The notes under the pieces were generated by a model. It did not search any database and was not told the origin of the DNA. It was given only the letters and a program-made list of their open reading frames with translations. From contig CM035355.1 in the NCBI GenBank assembly GCA_020137815.1, positions 8,016,173-8,080,172 on the forward strand: a stretch of DNA of 64,000 nt. The letters run 5' to 3'. This stretch comes from Hormiphora californensis (taxonomy: Eukaryota > Ctenophora > Tentaculata > Cydippida > Pleurobrachiidae). The first letter of the stretch is position 1. Each line of letters begins with the position of its first letter. Positions 58,601 to 64,000 of this stretch are shown piece after piece. The position numbers were made by a program, and so were the translations under genes.

Positions 58601-58688
58601 TTTCCAGTGAGGTCCGTCTGAAGTCTCCTGATTGTATCACACAAACAGAATCCTGGTGCTGTTCTAGTGAGGGTGGTTCTTCTGACAT
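49311..58688 (-). CDS. IFI44-like: IFI44-like protein: TLDc domain plus P-loop GTPase-like domain
   Basis: Thirteen minus-strand exons: 58560-58688, 58249-58365, 57862-58062, 53100-53203, 52829-52919, 52424-52534, 52130-52258, 51686-51849, 51240-51346, 50544-50647, 50321-50463, 49995-50173, 49311-49780. They total 2049 nt, an uninterrupted 682-residue protein from MSEEPPSLEQ to GDGRPY. Residues 1-150 are unstructured. A TLDc-like domain follows (about 165-300: ASIHGYDPVVFHSLCDKRG, GCYTGAGWFSRGYS). The nucleotide-binding domain has P-loop GPTGSGKSS (382-390), DTPS (444-447) and TKCD (535-538). A Ser/Gly/Arg tail ends it. Vertebrate IFI44/IFI44L share this order and are interferon-induced; whether this invertebrate protein has an immune role is unknown. 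Two of its acceptors are duplicated, one of them 15-fold. Confidence 0.88.
49770..49865 (-). repeat. Duplicated 3' splice junction (IFI44-like last exon)
   Basis: On the minus strand, aacctctccctttttcag|atatccc occurs at the real junction (exon start 49780) and once 48 bp upstream (49828). The upstream copy carries about 25 diverged exonic bases (atatccccctgcaactagt), matching the real atatcccactccagctggt. Confidence 0.85.
51608..51668. promoter_or_regulatory. Tandem CCAAT boxes in IFI44-like intron
   Basis: Four 15-bp units of agattcagccaatc type lie immediately past the donor of exon 51686-51849. Three keep CCAATCAG and one reads CCGATCAG. NF-Y binding is possible; it may equally be a young neutral repeat. 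Confidence 0.5.
53188..54050 (-). repeat. 58-bp array of 3' splice-junction copies (IFI44-like exon 53100-53203)
   Basis: About 15 units. Minus-strand unit: cttcatgaatcacaaccacc, atgactaatataatacgggt, tgtcccag|gcccagcccc. The real exon begins tgtcccag|gcccagcccccgac at 53203, so every unit carries an identical acceptor and the first ten or so exon bases. Copies recur at 58-bp steps (53203, 53261 and onward). Confidence 0.9.
54059..54135. mobile_element. GGCGCC-palindrome dispersed repeat, copy 1
   Basis: Contains ctgtctggcgccgccgaccc, catctgagcgcactgtc and gggcgccgccat. The reverse complement of its first part recurs at about 60490-60526. A short palindrome of the same type, gtctggcgccgccagac, is at about 51929. 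Probably a small MITE; the ends are not defined. Confidence 0.45.
54268..54345. repeat. Pair of strong hairpins
   Basis: Stem-loop gggtggatgcc-cgaa-ggcatccaccc style (11-13-bp stem, about 54276-54301), then the palindrome ttttagcacgtgtgctaaaa (about 54310-54330), itself inside gatc...gatc. No poly-T end or gene context ties this to transcription termination; it is probably a transposon remnant. Confidence 0.55.
54740..54796. promoter_or_regulatory. RFX X-box-like cluster
   Basis: GTTGCCATAGCAAC at about 54783 fits the RFX consensus GTNRCC-N2-RGYAAC exactly. Two partial sites precede it (gttgccatggacac at about 54745 and cctagcaac at about 54764). They lie just past the stop codon of the secreted Cys-rich gene, so target gene and function are unclear. 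Confidence 0.45.
54796..55353 (-). CDS. Small secreted Cys-rich protein, intronless, nested in IFI44-like intron
   Basis: 185 codons. An N-terminal hydrophobic segment (VLVVLLIAIALCTNIAEAG) reads as a signal peptide, followed by a basic stretch GRRKNRRRKNNNN, which could be a processing or binding site. Next comes an Ala/Asp/Val-rich spacer (about residues 40-90). The C-terminal domain has eight cysteines (YC, FGC, HQC, GKC, ENC, QC, NAC, KPC); the CENCQC cluster and spacing recall von Willebrand type C modules, but the match is weak. A second Met at residue 6 could be the true start. I do not recognise the family. It is on the same strand as the host gene. Confidence 0.65.
   Translation of the reverse strand: MHYHIMRVLVVLLIAIALCTNIAEAGRRKNRRRKNNNNAAVDTTTADVAADDAIKVVVAAPAADDADTPAVVTADEDDTPAAVVVAAPAVQTYCETSTGTKIAKGTIVEFGCFIHQCVEQEDGSLKLFTTEVSAEKLTPVTILIEGDRKHPGKCENCQCYMYQLEGLNLGTNACWRAGDKPCSEF
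56012..56470 (+). CDS. Hypothetical basic protein, intronless ORF in IFI44-like intron
   Basis: 152 codons, opposite strand to the host gene. The composition is biased: Lys/Arg-rich middle (KLTKQQSKRVQKRRVRASRS) and a Pro/Ala end. Several Tyr residues cluster in DYYNVPHYSTVQRY. The stop codon TAA is part of AATAAA (56466-56471), a canonical poly(A) signal overlapping the end of the frame. No family recognised. It could be a small real gene or a chance ORF; the well-mixed amino-acid composition and lack of repeats favour a gene. Confidence 0.45.
   Translation: MERATKIFNFFLNDNDKDTKKYPSKEELAGRFAKRFEESRRKGKKASGAPPKLTKQQSKRVQKRRVRASRSTAPIQKDGASDSTTLSSVETSKDYYNVPHYSTVQRYSLKTNTNKATVTLIKVKEWSGMDKFNNSNTAPALAQQAPPPSLLE
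56471..57861. other. Intron sequence without recognised genes
   Basis: Part of the 4.7-kb IFI44-like intron. Contains a C run (56866-56882), a GA/GGG-rich stretch (57300-57385) and a ninefold ctgtactag repeat (57770-57846). Short ORFs here have no recognisable content. Confidence 0.5.
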
Positions 58689-59334
58689 GATTTAGAGCTG
58701 CATGGGAATAATACTGTGTTAGGGAAATAAATAGTACAGTCGAACCCCGATTTACCGCGACCGGGATGCTATGGAGCTGTCAGGCCAATGCTCTGACAGC
58801 TTTGGTGCGTTCTGGCGTCGCCATGGGTACACAGTTTTGATTCTCAACAGTGAGCTCAGATCGGCGCCTCAAGACAGCTCGGGGGAGGACGTCTTGGACA
58901 CTTTGACAGCCGCACACTGAACACCACTCTGAATAACAACACTGTCAGAGCATTGAGTCAATGCTTCACCTGACAGTAACAACAACATGACACCTTAAGA
59001 CACAACTGCAAATGCACGAGGGGCTGTTATCGCGTGTTTTACTAAATACCAGGAACCCCTCAGGAACCCCCCCCCCCTCGGGAAGCAAGCAAAAGATAGG
59101 AAGAGAAAATGATAGGTAAATGAGAACTTGATAACCGCGTGGTTCCTATCACCATATATGGGCATCACGTGGCTGATAACCGCGTGCTACACCGGAAGTT
59201 CTAATGTTTTATAGGTGAGAACACAAAACTGAAAACAGCAACAAATAATACGTGACAGAAACTGAAACTGCTATCTTGTAAAACCGGTGATATTTAGATT
59301 ATCCGTAAATGAAAATATTCTCACGAGCTAGCTG

Positions 59335-59337
<3 letters not shown>
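58689..59337. other. 5' flank of IFI44-like gene
   Basis: Upstream of the IFI44-like ATG. Contains a hairpin gagctgtcaggccaatgctc-tgacagc (about 58775-58802) and two ataaccgcgtg motifs (59130 and 59173). No gene seen; probably holds the promoter. Confidence 0.4.
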
Positions 59338-59381
<44 letters not shown>

Positions 59382-59422
59382 AGAGGGAGAGAGGGAGAGA
59401 GAGAGAGGGAGAGAGAGAGAGT

Positions 59423-59501
<79 letters not shown>

Positions 59502-59592
59502 GGGAGAGGGAGGGAGAGAGAGAGAGAGGGAGAGAGAGGGAGAGAGAGGGAGAGAGAGAGGGAGAGGGAGGGAGAGAGAGAGAGAGAGAGAG
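59338..59592. repeat. (GA)n microsatellite with GGGA interruptions
   Basis: About 255 bp. Open in most frames; not coding. Confidence 0.95.
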
Positions 59593-59689
59593 TGTCGAGT
59601 CTCGCATTCACAGCTGTGATTTAATTTCTTATCTAGGAAGCTGCAAGCAGTTTCACAATGGGAGACATTCCTTTACAGTACGTGACACA

Positions 59690-60236
59690 GTAACACAAAC
59701 ATGAATAACTAACATTGTGTTAGAAACAGTAACACAGACAATAACTAACATTGGGTTATAAACAGTAACACAAACAATAACTAACATTGTGTTAGAAACA
59801 GTAACACAGACAATAACTAACATTGTGTTAGAAACAGTAACACAGACAATACCTAACATTGTGTTAGAAACAGTAACACAGACAATAACTAACATTGTGT
59901 TAGAAACAGTAACACAAACATGAATAACTAACATTGTGTTAGAAACAGTAACACAAACAATAACTAACATTGTGTTAGAAACAGTAACACAAACAATAAC
60001 TAACATTGTGTTAGAAACAGTAACACAGACAATAACTAACATTGTGTTAGAAACAGTAACACAAACAATAACTAACATTGTGTTAGAAACAGTAACACAA
60101 ACAATAATTAACATTGTGTTAGAAACAGTAACACAAACAATAACTAACATTATGTTAGAAACAGTAACACAAACAATAACTAACATTGTGTTAGAAACAG
60201 TAACACAAACAATAACTAACATTGTGTTAGAAACAG
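59690..60236. repeat. 36-bp tandem array, about 15 copies
   Basis: The unit is acagtaacacaaacaataac plus taacattgtgttagaa. Two units have an inserted tga (acatgaataac). Intergenic, between the IFI44-like start and the TM9SF2 end. As 36 is a multiple of three it reads open on both strands, but it is not a plausible gene. Confidence 0.9.
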
Positions 60237-60437
60237 GGACAAAATACTATCACTGTCAATGGGGGTCTAGCTAGGCAAAGAAACATTATACTACTCACAT
60301 AGGTTGCAATGGAGCCAAAGAAACAGTGCAGTATACTATTGTGTTAAAAAGGACAAGGACAAAGTACGACGAAAACATTTCCGATTCTACCACCGCTAAA
60401 TTGTAAAACTCAAACTAAATATACCCTCATTTGGGCT

Positions 60438-60526
60438 GTCTGGCGGCGCCAGAACCCAATTTGATTCTCAGATTTGAGCGGGCGACAGTGCACTCAGATG
60501 GGGTCGGTGGCGCCAGGCAGCACGTG
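60438..60526. mobile_element. GGCGCC-palindrome dispersed repeat, copy 2
   Basis: Ends are imperfect inverted repeats: GCTGTCTGGCGGCGCC on the left and GGTGGCGCCAGGCAGC on the right, about 89 bp overall. The right half is the reverse complement of 54061-54095. Confidence 0.5.
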
Positions 60527-60727
60527 GGTCTTGTGAAACAATTTCCACGATCATTGCTTCATCTTCGCTGATGAGAGGGTCTTTTTAGTTTGGGTTTTAC
60601 TTTAGCTGTAGTACCAGTACAAAGTTATAAAATCGAATCTAACTGAGGCAAAGAATCAGTTATGGCAAATATAATATAATGGCAATAACTTCAGATATAT
60701 TTTACACCTTGCACACAAACATGCACT

Positions 60728-60833
60728 AGGAACCGATCGACACAAGTAAACAACCAATCAGAACTCGTTATTTAGGTCACGTGACTGGTTATCAGCCAAT
60801 CAGGGACCAGTATTTCCTGATTCGGTTGGTTCC
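60728..60833 (+). mobile_element. Small MITE carrying E-box and CCAAT boxes, copy 3, with target duplication
   Basis: A copy of the 36706/49174 element. Both flanks read AACATGCACT (left ending at 60727, right starting at about 60834), a 9-10-bp target duplication as made by Mutator-like transposases. Internal motifs: CCAATCAG, CACGTGA, CCAATCAG. Confidence 0.8.
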
Positions 60834-61211
60834 AAACATGCACTCTTGCAGCATGCACTCTCTCACTTGAAAGACCTAACAATCTTCTATATATAACTTC
60901 TCAGTTCCCATTTACCTCCTGACACCTGTAGTATAACAGGTCCTGCAGCACTTTTCACTAGTTTCACAAAATAAAGTCATTTCGTTTAACAGCGAAATCT
61001 ATCTATACACAGAAGAAGAAAAAACAACAACTGTCCACCGCCAGGGTAACAAACTCAACACCACGTGATACCCATATATGGCAATTCTCTTCAAATAACA
61101 CGTGATGTCCATATATGGTAATTCTCTTCAAATAACACGTGATGTCCATATATGGCGATTCTCTCCCGATGACAATTATTCCTCTTTAGGACATCGCTTT
61201 TCTGTATTTAT

Positions 61212-64000
61212 TTAGTCTGTCTTGACCACAGAGTAGATCTTATTAACGAAGAAGTAGCAGGAAATGAAACCAACAAATCCTGGGGAAGAGAGGGGTTAGA
61301 AATGGTTAGTTTTCGAATATTCTGGAAAAGACAGGTATTATAATAATGACTTCTTATGTTTTAACCCTACTTTACAGGGAGTGGTGAGAGAAGGCCGGGA
61401 ACTCCCCCTAACAATAACCCTGCTGCTTCCTAGTTAGGAGCGCAGATTTGAAACTTCTTGAGCTCTTACCTGTTAGGAGGAAGAAGTAGATGGCCATGAT
61501 GAGTGTATAACCAAAGAATATGAAGAGGGACGCTGCCCCCTCCATCTGGAGTCTTTCTGCGTAAAAGTAAACCTGAGGGAAGAGGGGGTTATTAGTCAAT
61601 TATAGGGGGTGGGGGAGTTTTTAAGGGGAGAGAGGGAGGGTTGTTACGGGGAGGTAGGGGAAGTTAAGGGGCCGGGGGGGGGGGGGGGGGGGGGGGTTGT
61701 TAGTCAATAGGGGTTGTTATAACGGGGGGTGAGGGGGTAGAAAGAAGTATATTACATAACTTTAAGGACCGGATATAATATGTTAGAAACTCGAACCTAG
61801 CTGATACTTCCGGTTTGTGAGAAATTTCTAAAAAGGTTCGATTTATAAAAAGGGGGCAGCAGACTTGATAACACAATATGTTGTTAGAACACATTTGGCT
61901 TGAAGTTCATTTCTTATCGCGAGAGATAAAACCATGTATTATATGCAGGGACCCAGTTAAACCATGTATTATATGCAGGGACCAAGTTAAACCATGTATT
62001 ATATGCAGGTACCAAGTTAAACCATGTATTATATGCAGGGACCCAGTTAAACCATGTATTATATACAGGGTGTTCATTTCGGCTCAAAAACGGCAAAAAT
62101 TGAGTCTTTCCAGCCACTTTTTACGAAATTTTGAGTCCGAAAAACACATCCAATCTCCATGAAACTCTAGGATTGACATAGAAAATACCCAAAAAACATT
62201 TTAGCAAAGTCTCAGAATCAGCAAAAAAATTCCTTCTGGTAGTTTTGATGCCAAAAACACACTTCCAGGGGTGCTAGAGCTCCAAAACCTCCAGGAACCT
62301 TGAATGAGGGTATAGAACGGTCCAAGTATGAAGTTTCATGACCTAATCTTAACAACTTTTTTCTGGGTGGAGCCCAACGCTTGTAAAGATCCAAAATGAA
62401 CACCGTGTACAGGGACCCAGTTAAACCATGTATTATATGCAGGGACCCAGTTAAACCATGTATTATATGCAGGGACCCAGTTAAACCATGTAATATATGC
62501 AGGGACCCAGTTAAACCATGTAATATATGCAGGGACCCAGTTAAACCATGTATTATATACAGGTTGGGAAGTGCTAATTTGAAGTCTCTAATCAGGGTGG
62601 ATCTATTGGGACCGTGGGAAATATCTCGAAGTGATACTTGGGGTTTCCTCACGTTTATCTACCCATCTCTCACAGACAATGTGAGTCACACACCACTAAC
62701 CAGGTGTAATCTAACTCACTATGCGGTAACCATGGTAACCACTAACTCACTATGCGGTAACCATGGTAACCACTAACTCACTATGCGGTAACCATGGTAA
62801 CCACTAACTCACAGCATATAGGAAGAAATAAAGTGCTGAAGATCCGGAACTGAGGAAAGATCTCCACCACCAATGGTAATCCTCCGAACACAGATGGAAG
62901 TAGCAGAGGAGGATGGTAGTTTCGGCACAGGTTATCACAAGGATAATGAATACCACAAACAGGAACCAAAACATGTAATAGATTTGGTGGGCCCTGGGGA
63001 GGAGAGGGGAGGGGGTTAGATTTGGTGGGCCCTGGGGAGGAGAGGGGTAATAGATTTGGTGGGCCCTGGGGAGGATAGAGGAGGGGGTTAGAGTGGTGTT
63101 AGGGAGAGGAGGGGTTAGAGTGGTAGTGGGGTTAGGGAGAGGAGGGGTTAGAGTGGGAGTGGTGTTAGGGAGAGGAGGGGTTAGAATGGGGACTGGGAAG
63201 GGGACTGGAGACTATGATTATCGGGAGAAGCGGATTTGGGGAAGTGGTTAGAGGGAGTTGTTGAGATGAACGAGGCTCCATGAAACGATTTCAAGTAATT
63301 CTTGTGGTCTAAGGAAGTAATCAACCTAATACTAAAACGTTAATTTACCAGATGCTTGTAAAGATAAAGTAGAGCTGAATAAAGACACTTCCCACTGGGA
63401 GAACTCCACCCATCAGAATACCAGGGATCTCTCTTGAGTAGAAATGATTGGGGTGGGATATGCCTGGGAATCTGGTTAGTTCGGGTGGGGATACTGGATA
63501 GCAGGTTGTCTGAATCCAAAGAATGCTCCAACGAAGGTCAGGGGAACTGAGATGCAGATCCTGTGGGGATAGAGAGAGGGTTAAATAAGTAGTGAGTGAG
63601 GGTTTATCATATGTCTATAGTTTTTATAATTAGACTTAACGGTTAAACAAGATGTTATTATATAGTTTTTGATATTAGTTAAATTGAAATATTTCGTGTC
63701 ACTACGTGGTTTCACCACATCAAACTACCGACTGTGTGTGGGTGGAGATGAGGCTGTATCATCATGAAACCTCGGCCGCCAACCGGATCTCATTTGATCG
63801 CCTCAAAATGTCCACATTACGTACACTCACAACTGCTGGCATTGAATGCTTTCCACTGCGCGCGGTTTCTGCGCGCTACTTACCATAGTGCGAGAACCCC
63901 CACTAGAGTTCCGAATGGGACGGCTGAAGAAGACCCTTCTCCCCATAGCACCAAATTGAGGACAAAGAAGATGCAAAACACGATACTGAGAGAGGGGTGA
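61212..64000 (-). CDS. TM9SF2: TM9SF2-type nonaspanin, 3' exons (5' part outside window)
   Basis: Minus-strand exons 63884-63985, 63349-63560, 62813-62993, 61470-61572 and 61212-61279 (stop TAA at 61212-61214). They encode the last transmembrane helices of a multi-pass Golgi/endosome protein: VLNLVLWGEGSSSAVPFGTL, ISVPLTFVGAFFGF, AHQIYYMFWFLFVVFIILV, CYFHLCSEDYHWWWRSFLSS, FFGYTLIMAIYFFLLTG and the end VNKIYSVVKTD. The terminal K-x-D is the COPI/Golgi-retention signal of this family. Exon 63349-63560 has two extra bases in homopolymers (a C in the run at about 63490, a T in the run near 63452), which shift frame twice; phases agree only if both are removed. Exon 62813-62993 has both its acceptor and its donor tandemly duplicated. 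Confidence 0.9.
61925..62565. repeat. 30-bp tandem array interrupted by a MITE
   Basis: About eleven units of aaaccatgtattatatgcag plus ggacccagtt in the last but one TM9SF2 intron, split by the insertion at 62066-62407. It is not at a splice junction and is open in both directions only through its 30-bp period. Confidence 0.88.
62066..62407. mobile_element. mariner-type MITE inserted in the 30-bp array
   Basis: Ends CAGGGTGTTCATTT and AAATGAACACCGTG (14-bp inverted repeats, one mismatch), flanked by TA on both sides (62064-62065 and 62408-62409). 342 bp, no ORF. Consistent with a non-autonomous Tc1/mariner element. Confidence 0.8.
62711..62813 (-). repeat. Four copies of a 5' splice junction (TM9SF2 exon 62813-62993)
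   Basis: 31-bp unit. On the minus strand each reads atgct or gcata, |gtgagttagtggttaccatg, gttacc. Donor-equivalent boundaries fall at 62813 (real), 62782, 62751 and 62720. Each spacer contains the X-box-like palindrome GGTTACCATGGTTACC. Confidence 0.85.
62985..63085 (-). repeat. Three copies of a 3' splice junction (TM9SF2 exon 62813-62993)
   Basis: Minus-strand ctcctccccag|ggcccaccaaatcta occurs with exon-start equivalents at 62993 (real), 63031 and 63065. Each carries about 15 exonic bases. Further G-rich repeats (gttagagtggtagtggggtt type) follow to 63190. Confidence 0.85.

Overview
The window is eukaryotic, and the protein families point to an invertebrate animal. Genes are split by GT-AG introns and include an HMG-box SoxB-type factor, a TUT4/TUT7-type terminal uridylyltransferase, a TLDc-plus-GTPase protein of the IFI44 type and a TM9SF2-type nonaspanin. 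Class II transposon remnants and (GA)n/(CT)n runs are abundant. I cannot assign a phylum. Several single-base homopolymer breaks in otherwise well conserved exons, and one very noisy stretch in a satellite, suggest an incompletely polished long-read assembly.

Layout. Positions 1-30578 (+) hold the C-terminal 1624 codons of the uridylyltransferase in 27 phase-consistent exons: an inactive nucleotidyltransferase module, an active one, three CCHC knuckles and a Gly/His/Gln-rich tail. Its second intron carries a secreted Sushi-domain gene on the minus strand (1449-8520), a 302-bp satellite, two large TA-flanked foldback elements, a duplicated CRE-rich unit and an element with an 8-bp target duplication. 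Positions 30872-35428 are a dead piggyBac element (TTAA flanks, 14-bp terminal repeats) with a palindromic transposase remnant and a LINE reverse-transcriptase fragment. A single-exon SoxB gene lies at 38178-39235 (-). Positions 40.7-48.8 kb are mostly non-coding tandem arrays. Positions 49311-58688 (-) are a complete 13-exon, 682-codon IFI44-like gene. Its large intron contains a small secreted Cys-rich gene (-) and a 152-codon intronless ORF (+). Positions 61212-64000 (-) hold the 3' end of a TM9SF2 gene.

Main observation. In the three multi-exon genes examined most closely, tandem duplications repeatedly sit on exon-intron junctions, so each repeat unit carries a copy of a 5' or 3' splice site plus a few exonic bases. 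I count about thirteen such arrays, from 2 copies to about 210 copies. The largest (15.8-25.6 kb, 46-bp unit) places about 210 identical 3' splice sites in front of the third zinc knuckle of the uridylyltransferase. Use of a standard upstream copy would append the same short tail and stop. Arrays outside genes (39-, 57-, 48-, 36- and 63-bp units) show no splice link. I know of no description of this pattern, but I could not search the literature.

A second theme is short regulatory-looking motifs carried by repeats: CRE palindromes, RFX X-box-like palindromes, and a CACGTG-plus-CCAAT module that also rides on a small transposon.
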